From Madurella fahalii (Eukaryota > Ascomycota > Sordariomycetes > Sordariales): a DNA stretch of 64,000 nt. This document shows positions 12,072-23,438 of the stretch, one piece after another. A program made the position numbers and the translations under genes. The notes beneath the pieces are model-generated. The model saw nothing but the letters and a program-made list of their open reading frames with translations, was not told where the DNA came from and did not search any database. How positions within the stretch are numbered: position 1 is the stretch's first letter; the number at the start of each line of letters is the position of its first letter. The stretch lies in NCBI GenBank assembly GCA_029876055.1, contig CM056874.1, positions 186,001 through 250,000 on the forward strand, read 5' to 3'.

Positions 12072-15000
12072 GGTATCGGATGCGTTTGTTGGGACTATGG
12101 CCGTTATAATCGAAAACCTAGGAGATCCAGATGTGATTTAAGTGCTAGCTAAAATATACAGAAAAGTGAGCGTGTGACCGGAGGCCTCAATATGCAAGGT
12201 ACTGATGGATTCCCAGCGTACCTAATGAATAGGGGCCCGGGAAAGCTCACTGTAACGCTGCTGGCTATAAGATGATTATTTCAGCAAGAATTGGTAGATT
12301 CTACCCTGGTACTATTGGCTCAGTTGTGTTATGCCTAGCGGTAGAAGGGGGCTGAGCTCCTCGTTGTTACCGTACAACAGTCGAGGCTATTGCCTGTCGT
12401 GCGCCTAGGTCTCCGGGAGGATTTCTATTAGTTTAAAATTGGGGCGTGGATGGCGGAAGTGGCCAACCGGAAGTTTGAACACAGGGACCGTACATCCCGA
12501 CACGCCCAGTCCAAGCAGGGGCCAAAGAACAAGCCTCAACCCACCCCGCGAACCAGCCGCCACCAAGACATCCCAAAGTACGTCGGAACGGCGCAGCAGC
12601 CCAGGTTACAGCTTCGGCCTGTGACATTACTCGCGGTGAACATCGCCCTCCTCAGCAACAGTGAATCCAAAGAATAGTAGTTCGGACCCCGGTGGAGATG
12701 TGCAAGGGAAATCGGGCGGACTGGCACATTCGATGTTGAGATCGAGGGGCTCCATTACCTGGAAGTTGCATAACACCATTTAGACGGTATGCTCGCCCCC
12801 GCCTCTTGGGATAATTACAGGTACATACCTTACTTAGTCTAGCTGCTGCCAAGGCACCGCATGGCCCGGCACTTCTTGGGAGGAGGATTTAGGCCGCCCC
12901 ACAAGAGCCGAAATGCACACACCGTCCGTATTTCCTCAGAAAGAGCAGTGTCTGATACACTTGGCAGGATGGGGGAGGTTGAAGAGAGAGCCTAACCGCA
13001 GTGGCATTCCAGCTCGTTAGGGTGAGTAGCTTGGTGAAGGGAGTGCTCAATATAATTAATGTCTGACATCTGGATTGGTGCCTGTAGCGTCATTGTGGTC
13101 CCCGCCGGGTTTAACTGATCGTTACAAGTTTGGATGCGCGCGTTGAGCACGAAAATCCGCCACATTCCGGGAAATGGGGATGATAATGTCTTCGAAAATC
13201 CCGAGCAATCCACCAGGACAGTGGGCGCCGCAAGCTCTGATATCCCTGTTAGAGAGCGGGCTCAAAATTTCACCTCTCCTAGATGTGGTTTCTCTAACGG
13301 CGTTGTTGTCTCTATGTATCGCAGACTCTTTGGAGGTCAACAAAGCAGCCGTCCGCCCGGGCCCTTGTACTGCGCAGGGACTTCACCTGAGCCAGCAGGA
13401 CACAAAGCGCGGTTCATGCCACAAAACATGTGGAGAACGGCGGCCCAGAACTTCGGACGGTAAGAGATCAGGGCACGAATGTGATCTTTGCTTAAATACC
13501 TTACCGAAGGATTGTGGTAGTCTTGCCCGCGGTGAAAATCTCGGTAACAAGACGAAGCTATGGTAGCATCGACAGTCGACTGCGGGCGCTAACTCGAAGC
13601 AAGCAAATCCAGAGCCCAAACATGGTCATCGAGTGTCTAAGACTCGCCCATAACTTAAACCGGAACCACGGGAAACTGGATGTAGTAAGTAAGCGACGGT
13701 GGCAGGTTGCTTTATAAAGATGATCACCATGGCAAATAAAGTAGTCCGAGAGAAGTGTTCACACGTGATTCGGTTTCTGAAACGCCTGCCAAACCTTCGC
13801 GGTGGACGTTTTAGTCCGGGGTTGGTTGGCTGAGGCCTTGTGTATTGAATTCGCCAGCTTATTTCAATCGTCTTCAAAGGAGCAGGTCAAGTCTACGGCA
13901 TGAATATGCCGCCGTCCGGCATGAGTTCCCGGGTATAATTTGTTTCAAGATCCTTTAAACAGCGCGCTTACAGTTACCCAACGCAAAACAACGAGCTCCT
14001 TCAACTCTCCAAGGCTTACCCAAACCCATCAACCTCGCCAGCCTGCCCCCACGGCCGATGAAGAGAATCTTGTCTATTTCGGCCCAATAACGCAGATCGC
14101 TCGTTAGGTGCATTCCGTTTTCATTTAACTGACTCGAGATAGAACTGGTGGAAAGAACCTGGATAGTGTCTTTCGGATAATTATCTCGACACGACCGCGA
14201 GCTACTTGACGCCGGCGAGTATACAGGTCAGTAAACCCTCCGAAAACTCCTCGTATCGCGGGCCTGTGGTGGCAAACGAGACTGTACGCACGAATTTGGC
14301 GGTATTGGCTTCTCGGTTCCGGCAGAGCCGTCGGCTAGTGCGCAGTTCTTCAGAACCTAACCCATAGTGACTTGTACAATATCGGGCTGGCAATGCCATA
14401 TCTCATCTAGATGAAAATTGTCACGCACTTTAGTATGATTATAATAGTCGAAGAGACATCCCTTCCGTACCCAACAATCAACGGCAGACTGCGCAAGGGG
14501 CTAGCCTTCGAAATATAACTGGGCGTTTGCATCAAGACAAGCAACCTTTACAGAGCTCACGGTGCCCTCTGTGACGTCTCAGATTCGGAAGGTCGATCGA
14601 ACGCAATTCTTCAACAACCGAGCGAGTGAGAACCATGATGCCTACTACGTTATGAGGCACAGGCAGAACGTCGTCGTTGTCCGGATTGAAGAACGAGTGT
14701 CGTTCCGAACAAAATAGTTGAGAGTATAGATCCATCAGATCCTGCAGCCAAGATTGTATCATCCTCCGGCCTGGCTCTGCGCGCATCCTGGAACCGAGAT
14801 GTTCCTGGAATTGAGATTTTCATGGACCGCATTAGCATTGAAATGCTCCACAGCCGCACTTGGTTATAATGGGAGCTTGGTTGGTATTTGTAGTCGAAGG
14901 TAGGGAGCTAACGTTACGTACACTTTGATTTATCAGTCGAGCCAGAATCTAAGACACAGTTATAAGAGGATTCGAAGATCTCGCTCAGAAGGGGTGGAGT

Positions 15001-15660
15001 TCCGGCTTTACCAGGCCTCAGAAGGCTTCGTTGACCGCGAGATCGGGAAGAAGTACAGGATAACGACTCGGACTAAATGATGGTTTTCGGAAATCCCGAC
15101 TCCGGTTCAGGGCGCGGCAGAGTAGACTACGCAGTAGCATCGAGGTGACTTTTTCGCATTCGAACGCCATTTGTTTCCCCTCGCTATTTATCTAAGTTCA
15201 GAAGCAGAGCTGTAGAGAGGACGTGGAGGGGGAAGGTCTGAGCACAGCAATAACGATGCAAGCTGTAGAAATCAAGCTCCTGCCGTTTCAACTAATAATT
15301 AACGGCACCAAGTCGCGAAGGCCTTCTCCGCGGACCTCGAACAACGGCTTCATAGCACTGCGCTGACCCGCGGGCTGCTTCTCAATCATGCCGCCGCTGC
15401 TAGAATCGGGCGGTTTCGGCGGCCGTCCGTCCTGCCTAGCGAGACATATATGGTTTCCAAGGCAGTCCCGAAGGGATTACTGAGGTTTCTTCTAAATCAG
15501 CTTGCGTAAGAGAACGCCCAAAGGGCGTGCATGAGCTTCTCCCAGTGTGTTTGCTCTGGGAGCAAGCGTATGCGCGTGAGACGAACCGTGCCCGGGCGAG
15601 TCCGTCCAAAGTTAGAATTGGCCACACGCAGCCTTGCCGTTCACAAGATATGACTCTAGA
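12072..15660. other. long gene-poor stretch with unresolved fragments
   Basis: No complete gene is supportable over 3.6 kb. A plus frame at 13174-13566 (130 codons) and minus frames at 14786-14532 and 14399-14202 are the longest, but they lack domains, splice-compatible neighbours or a clear start. The minus stretch near 13530 encodes AGKTTTIL, which faintly recalls a P-loop but has no further NTPase motif. Codon patterns suggest decayed sequence rather than active genes. Confidence 0.35.
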
Positions 15661-15679
15661 TCTCCCATCGGCGCACATT

Positions 15680-15952
15680 CTCATCGACTCCGCACGAAGC
15701 ATTGGCCGGAGGTCTCATCCGGAACCGCCCTTTGCCTCAGGGGGATGCACTGTGGATGATCAACCAGAATGCAGGGTTACAGGTGGTGTTGAAGTCGAAG
15801 GGTTTGGATCTAAGGATGCTTGGGGCCAGGTTGCGGTTGAGGGAGAAGAGGCATGAGCATGAGACGAAGGAGAGAGGGGTTGATATGAAAGATACATACT
15901 GCATGCGAGGCTATGGCGAGGCATATTGGCGAACGGTTGGATACAACTGAGA
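15680..15952 (+). pseudogene. possible Fic/Doc-like fragment
   Basis: The plus frame reads PHEALAGGLIRNRPLPQGDA and then LWMINQNAGLQVVLKSKGLD before a Lys/Arg/Glu-rich tail. The layout 'helix, (H/R)PxxxGD/N, helix ending in KGLDL' resembles the core of Doc/Fic proteins (HPFxxGNKRTA). Here the Fic His is Arg and the following NKRTA is not kept, so AMPylation/phosphotransfer activity would not be expected. No start or upstream exon could be fixed. This is a weak homology guess from the motif outline alone; it could equally be an unrelated short ORF. Confidence 0.22.
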
Positions 15953-16394
15953 TGGAGGGGCTGTACAGCACGCGTATTCAATTCGGCTTGCTTGGCTCAT
16001 GCTTTACATGAAGGGTTAGTAATAGCCCTGAGAAGGTTTGCACTGCGAAATACATGCACTTGGTACCTTCGGCCCACCAGCTCAAGGACAGCACCTTGGA
16101 GAACCGTACAGTCGCCAAAACGGTGAGATAAAGAAGCCGAAAATGAAAGCACCGGGTATGTATTTCCGGCGAGATAGCCACCTTTAGATAGCCAGCCATG
16201 CAAAACAAGGCAACCAAACCTCATTAGTGCAACTCAGTCTAAATATCCGCGTACATCCTTGCCCTAAATTGCCCTATTATATTCCATGCAGGTGCCGAAG
16301 GCAAACACCATAACTACGAACACCTCAGCCCAGGGAAAAGCCCATGCATAATCGCTCTAACTAAAGACACACCCGCCAGACCGGAACTCTAGTA
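15953..16394. other. intergenic
   Basis: This is the 3' flank of the membrane-protein gene ending at 16395. No gene or repeat is seen. Confidence 0.4.
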
Positions 16395-17746
16395 TTAGGA
16401 GAGCTCATGCAGCTGCCCGTCGCCCCGTTGTGTCGATAACTCGACCATGTTGTTCGGAGGCGGCTGATAAGGGGCGTAGGTCGGGACCTGCGAGGTAGCG
16501 GTAGCCGGCATGGGCTGCTGCGTGGCCATGGGCGGCATGGAGGAGTGGTAAATTGGAGGCGGGCTGCTGGACGACAAGGTCATGGGACTTGCCGGGGGTT
16601 GCATCGGGGTTCCCTGCATCGGGTTCATGGTCGTCGCCATCGGGGGCTTGACCATGCTATAGTGGGCGTCAACGGGCCCAAAGCCGCCACCGGCGCCCTG
16701 CATGCCCTCCATACCGGACGGCAGCATCTGGTTCGGATATGCGGGATTCACTGGCGGCATTGGGGGCGGGGAAGGCTGGCCTCGGTTCTTCTTCTTGAGA
16801 AGGAAAAAAGCGCCGAGGGCGATTAGAGCTATGACGGCTAGGAAACTGTGAGCTCATCTGGTGATAAGGCAAATTTCTGAGACAGATAGTACTCACCAAC
16901 CCCACCGACAACTCCGCCAACAATAGCTCCCACAGGAGCGGACTGTCCCTCGGAGGCGGGGGCCCGGCTCAAGTCCGGAGATTCGGTAGCGGGGGAGTTG
17001 CTGTCCCCCCAAACCCCTGACTACTGCTGCTGGTCGCCGAGCTGGATGATGGCGGCGGCGTCGAAGAGGTGATGGCGCTGGTGCTGTCCCCGAAGAAATC
17101 GTCGCCGCCACCGCCAGACGTTGTCATGCGGAAGTTGTATGTCGTCGCCACCGAGTCGCATGTGGGGATGGTGTAGCCCGACCATGAGCCATCGGCGTAG
17201 GCCAGGGCGGCACAGGACGGATAATCCGAGTTGGAACTGATACAAGTCAGCGTGACCCTGGCCCAGTTCTTCTTGTCCGGTGCATCAGCCATACCAGTAC
17301 CGCGTCCTGTCCATGTTGAGAGTCGAAGTCGCATCGGACGACACGTAATCCAGACAGGCCGTGTAGATGTTGCACCCGGTCGGCAAGCAGCATCCCACGG
17401 CCGAGGCCTCGTCGTTGTAGAGGCACACGGCCTCGTCTGCCGCACAAACATATGCAGATGCTGTAATGCGGTCAGAAAGGCTTCATGGTCAAGCAGTCGG
17501 GAAGGGCCACTGACCGGTGTCCCCGTTAACGTAGCCGCACGTGTTTGTGTCGCGCTTTTGCAGAACGTTTCTGGCAGCTGGCCGGCCCGTGAGGATAGGA
17601 GCTAGGTTGATGTCGGCCTCGTGCTTGGGGGCCGGTGTCTGGATGGCGCCGGCCCACGGCTTCGGGTGCTCACGCTCGAGTTGGGCCAACACGGCGGGCA
17701 GCCATGCGGCGGCGGCGACCAGCCAGCGGAGGCTCAAGGAGGCCAT
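16395..17746 (-). CDS. Cys-rich single-pass surface membrane protein (paralogue 1)
   Basis: Exons are 17746-17515, 17460-17301, 17236-16897 and 16837-16395. There is a signal peptide (to about residue 21, AAAAWLPAVLA), then a Cys-rich ectodomain with NTCGYVNGDT, YVCAADEAVCLYN, GCCLPTGCNIYTACLDY and YPSCAALAYADG. A Ser/Thr/Pro linker and one TM segment (AVIALIALGAFFLL, with a preceding GAIVGGVVGG) follow, then a KKKNR stop-transfer and a Pro/Met/Gln-rich cytosolic tail. The frame breaks inside exon 3 at the six-C run 17005-17010: the linker is in one frame and the TM/tail in another, and one extra base would make 391 codons. The layout resembles WSC-type or stress-sensor surface proteins, but the ligand is unknown. 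It is a paralogue of the gene at 54.5-55.7 kb, with the same first two intron phases (1 and 2). Confidence 0.75.
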
Positions 17747-18940
17747 GCTGGGACTGACGGCGGGCTGTCGGTTGTCGTGGGATGGCGGAGGAAAAGAAGG
17801 AGCTTCGGAAAACGGCAGTCACGAAAACGTTCGGGGGGGAATCCGCGGCTCATGCTGTGTTTTTGCTCAGCCTTCGACCCTGGCTTGGTCCAGTCCCCAT
17901 ACCCCAGCTTCACTGCGCCCACCATGCCGTATTTCGGCATGCCAAGCCAAAAGCTTGGTGACCATTGGGGCCACCACCCGAGCGCTAACGAATGCGGCTT
18001 GTTGCGCAAGAGCAAGGGCTCCATTTGCTCTCGCTCGCCATGTGCGTCGGTCGGCCGGTCGAAGCATGCGACAACGCGGCGGGTTCTGTGAAATGTCACA
18101 AAACCCGGCCAGACCCCGAGATCCTCCCTTCTGCGCTGCTCGCTGCTCTTCTGTTCAGATAAAGATGATGGCTCCAGGCGCCAAAGCTTGGCGCTGCAGC
18201 AACCCATTTCAGCGGTTCAGCCTGAGACCCCATGCCTCAATCCCCGACGGCATCCTGTGCGGACCATTTTCTGCCCGCTGATGACAGGCCCCCCCTCGCC
18301 TTTTTCTTATTTTTTTTTTCCTGCGTTCTTTTCGTATTCACTACTTACAATTATTTTATTCTCCTCATACCGCTTTTACAACGCAGTCTCAAATGACGAC
18401 TGAAAGTGCAAGGGACCAAAAGAAAAAAGAAAAAAAAAAAGAGAGAGAGAGAGAGAGAGAGCGCGCGAAGGAAAAAGAAAATCGGTACTGATGTGAGACG
18501 ATGATGTGGGCCGGTGCCCACCACCCCCACAAAAGAATCCTTCCTGGTTCTGGAGCTGAATTGAACATGCGTCCCGTGCCTCAGATCGGACTTTCGCATT
18601 AATTACCTCGCAAATCAGCCCACAGCCCTATCGCCGTACGAATGAAGATCCGCTCGTGTCATATACATTACCCAAGCCGCACCAGGACGTACTGTCGTGG
18701 TGCATTGCTACCACAACCCGATCTCAACGCAGATAATGTGCCACAGCCAGAACAAGGCTTCCGTATATTGCTAGCGTTAAATGAATAGTGGAGCTAGCTG
18801 TTTCTGATTACACTGTATGATGCGCGAACAGGGTCGATTACAAATCCCGCCAACAACACCAAGGCCGCAGCCGCAATGTAACGTCGGAATGCCCGAGCGC
18901 AAAAAGCTGCGGAAGCCGCGCCAAGCTCAGTTAGGACGGA
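17747..18940. other. intergenic with low-complexity tracts
   Basis: This is the upstream region of the 17-kb membrane-protein gene. It contains a T-rich tract (18301-18320), an A-rich tract and a (GA)10 run at 18441-18460. No gene is seen. Confidence 0.5.
18441..18460. repeat. (GA)10 microsatellite
   Basis: A pure GA dinucleotide run preceded by a 10-A tract. It is a simple repeat with no evident function. Confidence 0.85.
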
Positions 18941-18941
18941 C

Positions 18942-18952
18942 AAAAAGAAAAA
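18942..18952 (-). terminator. RNA polymerase III terminator of tRNA-Ser
   Basis: On the minus strand two T5 runs, separated by one C, follow directly after the tRNA 3' end. This is the expected Pol III stop signal. Confidence 0.75.
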
Positions 18953-19034
18953 CGACGTGGGCCTGATTCGAACAGACGCTCCCGAAGGAACAAGATTTCT
19001 AGTCTTGCGCATTAGACCACTCTGCCACCACGCC
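18953..19034 (-). tRNA. tRNA-Ser (anticodon AGA)
   Basis: An 82-nt class II tRNA on the minus strand. The acceptor stem GGCGTGG pairs with CCACGTC (one G-U), with discriminator G. The D arm contains GCAGAGTGGTC with AATGC, and the anticodon arm is CAAGA-CTAGAAA-TCTTG with AGA at the loop centre. A long variable arm (TTCCTTCGGGAGC) is typical of Ser. The T arm holds GTTCGAATC (B box). There is no intron. It decodes UCU (and UCC/UCA after A34 deamination). Confidence 0.93.
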
Positions 19035-19422
19035 CCAAGTTATGTAATTGTGCATAAAGTGTTCAAGTTTCATGTAATTATGCATTGATGCTGTCCAACC
19101 CTGATATGTTTTGTCGCGCCGCTTGCTTGAGAATGGAACGCTGTGCTAACCCATGCTCGAGTCCCGTTGTCATACCCGACATCCCTTCTCGTGGTGAATC
19201 GTGTCTTTCCTATACCTGCCAGCGATATCGAGTCGATGATCGCCCCGGCCGTGACTTGCCCAACACGGCGGGGACTGCACATCTCATGGCTCGCCAGTAG
19301 GTCCCCAGTCGTAACTCGTCTAATTATGGCTCGCTTCTAGATACCTGACTCTTCGGAAAAGAAAAGAAAAACGCAACAGCCCGCTTGCACCTAGCAGGGC
19401 AACATCCGTCGGTGTTCAGTGT

Positions 19423-19893
19423 TCAGTGTTCTCTCCCCGCTATACCTCGCGGCCACATCAACCCCCAGACCGCACTCACCGATCGGACCAAGTGCCGACG
19501 GACGCCCAGAATCGACATCAAACGCGGCCATGTGCGCTCAACGATATCTGGCGTCGATGTCGGTGTCTTGTCAGAGAAATCGACAGTGCAAAGAGTTGCC
19601 CATTCCAAAAACCTGTATCTTGCGGACGATAGAGCCCCAAGGTCTGCCTCTTGGAGAATTTCGGCTCTTGCCTTTATGATGATGCCGCGGACCACAGGGG
19701 AGTAGAGCCTGATGCCGAGCGGGAGGAGGGTCTTGAAGACGGAAATGATAATCATGGCGGTCAGAGGCGACGTAACACCGGTGAACGCTAGCTTCCAGGG
19801 GAGTGCGCCGAGACTGGTGTTTCTGGCGAGTTCGCTCGGTGCCGTGACAAACAGACCTAAGAAGATGGCCGCCTTGGCACTGCCAATTAGCAA
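19423..19893 (-). CDS. hypothetical ORF with two hydrophobic stretches
   Basis: A 156-codon frame on the minus strand, just downstream of the coiled-coil gene. It has hydrophobic segments KAAIFLGLFVTAP and SPLTAMIIISVFKTLLPLGI, which could be membrane helices. I recognise no family and no introns. The initial codon is not a strong start (it may be a fragment), and there is no independent coding evidence. It may be a remnant or a chance frame. Confidence 0.25.
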   Translation of the reverse strand: MLIGSAKAAIFLGLFVTAPSELARNTSLGALPWKLAFTGVTSPLTAMIIISVFKTLLPLGIRLYSPVVRGIIIKARAEILQEADLGALSSARYRFLEWATLCTVDFSDKTPTSTPDIVERTWPRLMSILGVRRHLVRSVSAVWGLMWPRGIAGREH

Positions 19894-19926
19894 AGTAAAA
19901 ATACTTCTACACCTCGTTGAGACAAT

Positions 19927-20475
19927 TTACAGCAACGAGGTCACGCCATAATTGCTCGACAACTTCTTGGTTTTCCTTTCCCACATAAGTTCTAGGGCCC
20001 CTTCCAGATGGTACAAGTCCTCAAGGAGCTTCTGCTGCTGAAGGAAGAGGTCGTCGAGTTTCTTGATCTTTCCTCTTCCATGATTTCTCACCACTCGTTT
20101 ATGTCAGCTGGCTCCTGAAAGGAATGGGCCGCGAATGGGGCAGAACATACACAATATAACTGGAGCTAATTCCAACGTCGCCAGCTCCTGCTTGAGCTCA
20201 TTCTGGATGCGATGCGTTTCGCGCATGCACACGGTGGCACGCCGTTGGTACGTCGAGATGCAGGAGGATACAACAAGGTCGGAGACCTCAGCGATGGGAG
20301 CGGGTTTGTTGAAACCTTCAAAGAGAGCATCCACGATAGTTCGTGAGAAGCCCTGGAGCGGACCAGCGGTTCGATCGTTCCCGATGCCCACCAAGCCCGG
20401 AGGATCGAATGGCTGTTCCACTTCTTCGACGTCGCTGTCTTCCATATCCGTAAGCCACGATGCGCTGTCTCCCAT
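19927..20475 (-). CDS. small hypothetical coiled-coil protein
   Basis: Two exons, 20475-20151 and 20093-19927, are joined by a 57-nt intron (donor GTATGT, branch GCTGACAT), giving 163 aa. The ATG at 20475 has a good context (AACAAAATGG). The N terminus is acidic (MEDSDVEEVEQPFD); the middle is helical (RTIVDALFEGF). The C-terminal exon is a Leu/Gln/Lys heptad region (KKLDDLFLQQQKLLEDLYHL) that looks like a coiled coil. There is no signal peptide or TM. A subunit or adaptor role is plausible from the architecture, but I cannot name the family. Both exons stay in frame across the splice, which supports the model. Confidence 0.6.
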
Positions 20476-21599
20476 TTTGTTGGATGACGGTCCGGCTGTG
20501 GTTCCTGGAGAAAGCTGTTACGGTGGACGGGACATTTTGTTTGCAGATGCGGAGCCCGTGGGAAGCGGTCACAAAGGACCGGCACTCTGTTTATTTGCTT
20601 CAAAGACACCGTTCTGCTCGTGCTTATTTGGGCCATGAAAGGTGGCTGGGCCTTTGACTCAGCTGGGGCGTCTTTGTGGTGGGTACGTTAAGCCCTGCAC
20701 CATCCTTCCGTTTGCTCTCCGGTGCGTAAAACCCGGTCCCGTCACGGGTAGCTGCAGGTTGCGAGAGTGGGAAAAGACCGGCCGGTGGATCTGCCAGAGC
20801 CCATGATTGGGTCACACACAGCAGCCCAAGGGATGAGTTCGTTCCAGGAAAAGCAGCCACGGTTCCTCGCACAAATGACTGGATTACCTCATTAGTCTGT
20901 CATCCTCCGGGCGAGAGAGAGAGAGGGAGAGAGAGAGAAGGAATGCAAACAGCCCCAATCTCCTAACACCAAACCTCTGCCGTTAATATATGGCGGATGG
21001 GGTGCTGGCTGGGTCTGAGGTTGTTTCTGCTGCACCGAATGAGTCCAAGGAGAATCCAGCAAGGTCCCACGTTTGTTTCAATGCGTACATTAATTTCAAA
21101 CTATGGATTTACTAATTAGCTCGGCGCCTTCCGGGAAAGGGCAAGTGGTCCTGAACGCCCGAAACTGACAACATCCCCTAACAAGACTTCGTGGGGCTCG
21201 CTGCCTCAGGTTGGGTTGCCCGTCTTTGTACGTGCCTCACCGGGACGTTTTGCTCTGAAACCGGGGATTTTGGCAGAGGGATCAACTTACATGTCTATTG
21301 GATGCGACCGACCAGTTGGTCGGTGTACGGATGTTTGTGGGCATGGATCCATCTTCATCAGGGTAGTTGGTATATATTGAGCATATGATCCGAGGGGTTT
21401 CGAGACATGAAATCTGCCAGAACCATTCCAGTTTGCAGCAGTTCGTATTAATTTCCGAGTCGTCTAAGCAACAAGTATTTTCGTCTTCTATTCACACGAT
21501 GCGCAACAGTTTCACTCTCCGGCTTCAGTATTAGCTAGACTCCGATGCGGACCAACCATGGAACGGCAATGAGAAGCTGTGGTAGTTCTTCCGCCAGGA
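20476..21599. other. intergenic with GA-rich tract
   Basis: This is the upstream flank of the coiled-coil gene. A GA-rich tract runs at 20911-20939. No gene is seen. Confidence 0.45.
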
Positions 21600-21609
21600 T
21601 TCCCAATCG

Positions 21610-23052
21610 TTGCCTACGGCCAAGTTTGGGAACATGCCTGCATGGCGGCCAGCTTTCGTCAAACTTGAGCTGACCGGTCTGGCTCGGAGATGGCCAGTTC
21701 AGGTAGGTAACTCGTTCCCATCAACTCCCTTGCCCGCGTCCTGTTTTTCAGTTTCTCGATTGAATGCGGACGTTCGTCTTTTACCTATATTACCACAACA
21801 GGATTCATGTCACTGACAAAGGCGCGCGGCACTCAGGTCAATCTAATCTCGTCCGAAACGCACTCCGCAACCCAACACGGTGTCAAGCAGCAACTGGTCA
21901 CGATCAATTTGTGGAGAAGTCTGGAACAGCTCGCGCGATCCAATGAGGAGTTCAATACACTTTTCGGGGGGTCTCTACGAGCCATCAATATCTTCCCAAT
22001 CGCCCAAACTCCGGTCGCCGATGACTCCGAGCACTCAGACGAGAGACTGCATCTGGCTCAAAGTCTTATTAAGGGCGCCATCACGAAGAGCCTCTCTTCC
22101 CAACTGGTCCACAGTCCAATTCGAGTTGTCCTAGACAACTCCATGCTCTCGATCTTCAGCACCAGGTAAGGGCCCGCCAGCGCTACAGTCTCCTTTAGCC
22201 GACTCGCTAACATGGATCATATAATGTATTTTTGAGGTGCTCCAGCCTCGTTGCTCGCTGTCTCGCCGGGATCCAGTGGGTGACTACGACGGAGCTACAA
22301 GAGAGGTAACACACCGTCACGCCACCGCGTCGTTCCAACTTGCTGCTTGTGTTGACTTGGAAATATGGTATCTTGGGCTGTCGACGGATTGGACAAACTA
22401 CAATCCTCCACTCCCGCAAGCCAGGGGTCGGTAATGCCTGACATCAGATCATCAAGAAGCAGTATGACCAGGATTGCACCACCGCAATAGGAACCCTCGA
22501 GTCCATCTGCAGTCGTGATGATGACATCCGTTAGTGCCCTCCCCATACTTATCACAATCATCGTTCGATGATGATTCTAACACCGACTATCTACATACAG
22601 AGCCGTTTGCAGGTGATATTCTTGAACTCCTTGTTCGTCTTCAGGGAATATCGGCCCAGCACATCCAGGTCGATGCCGGCTACGATCATAGGGTGCACCG
22701 GAAAGCCGTCAAGACGAAGAACGAAGTCACCACGGCCAGTGTTAGCACGATATGCAGTACTGCTGTGGCCGCCGCTTTTACATTGATGTTTTTCTTCGCT
22801 CCAGAAGCCCTGCCAGCAGTGTTGAAAACCACCACGCAAGCCGCGGCCTTGGATGGTTTCAGGACTAAAACTTCCGTGTCGTTCGGTGCCAGTAGCGTTT
22901 GCAAACTCCGCATAGATCACCAGAAGAAAGTGAAAAGAGGTACTTCGCATTGCTTCGAGAATCTTGTCCAAAGGGACCATGTTGCTGACTTGTGTGTCTC
23001 GCAGGGGAAGATGCACGAACGGAACTCGGCTCCGCACTGGGCCGCCTCGTGA
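21610..23052 (+). CDS. unresolved multi-exon gene or remnant
   Basis: Several plus-strand frames look coding: one ends at CAG|GTAGGT near 21702. Another (21807-22165) reads VKQQLVTINLWRSLEQLARS and ends at a GTAAGG donor. A later pair joins at about 22511 across a GTTAGT...CATACAG intron, giving QPFAGDILELLVRLQGISAQ followed by a hydrophobic segment (ICSTAVAAAFTLMFFFAPEA) that could be a TM helix. I could not join all segments in one frame: the part at 22230-22440 conflicts. It may be a real gene whose splicing I have wrong, or a decayed one. No family is recognised. Confidence 0.3.
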
Positions 23053-23438
23053 CGTATACTTCCATAGCATGGCTAGTGTATGGGTGGCGGATGGACCTAC
23101 CCTATCTCATCTATCAGAAGTCGATAAGCATCAGGCACAACGATGCCTATTTTATTCCTTTTTTCGGTGGGCTTTTCTCCTTGTCATGTTGTACCTAAAT
23201 TGATAAAACAATTCGTATTTGTACTACCCTCTCTTTTCTCGTTTGTCCCACCGCCACTTTCCTCCTCCTCTTGTTATGCTGGTAATTTGGATTGATAGAC
23301 TGCAATATTTTCTTTCCTTTTCTTCCGTCATGTAAACGTTCAAGGTAGATATATACAGATAGCTTGGTCGAGTCATTTTCTCTGTCTAGTCCCGCATTTG
23401 CTACCTCAGTCCACCCGTCCCCGGCTTTCATACGATCG

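Noticed and set aside
13500..13560. Possible P-loop (AGKTTTIL) on the minus strand suggesting a NACHT/NLR remnant
   Set aside because: No Walker B, no upstream or downstream motif and stops close by; not enough to call an NTPase.
19423..20475. Joining the 156-codon hydrophobic frame to the coiled-coil gene as one gene
   Set aside because: The coiled-coil CDS ends cleanly at TAA 19927-19929 after an in-frame splice, so the downstream frame is separate.
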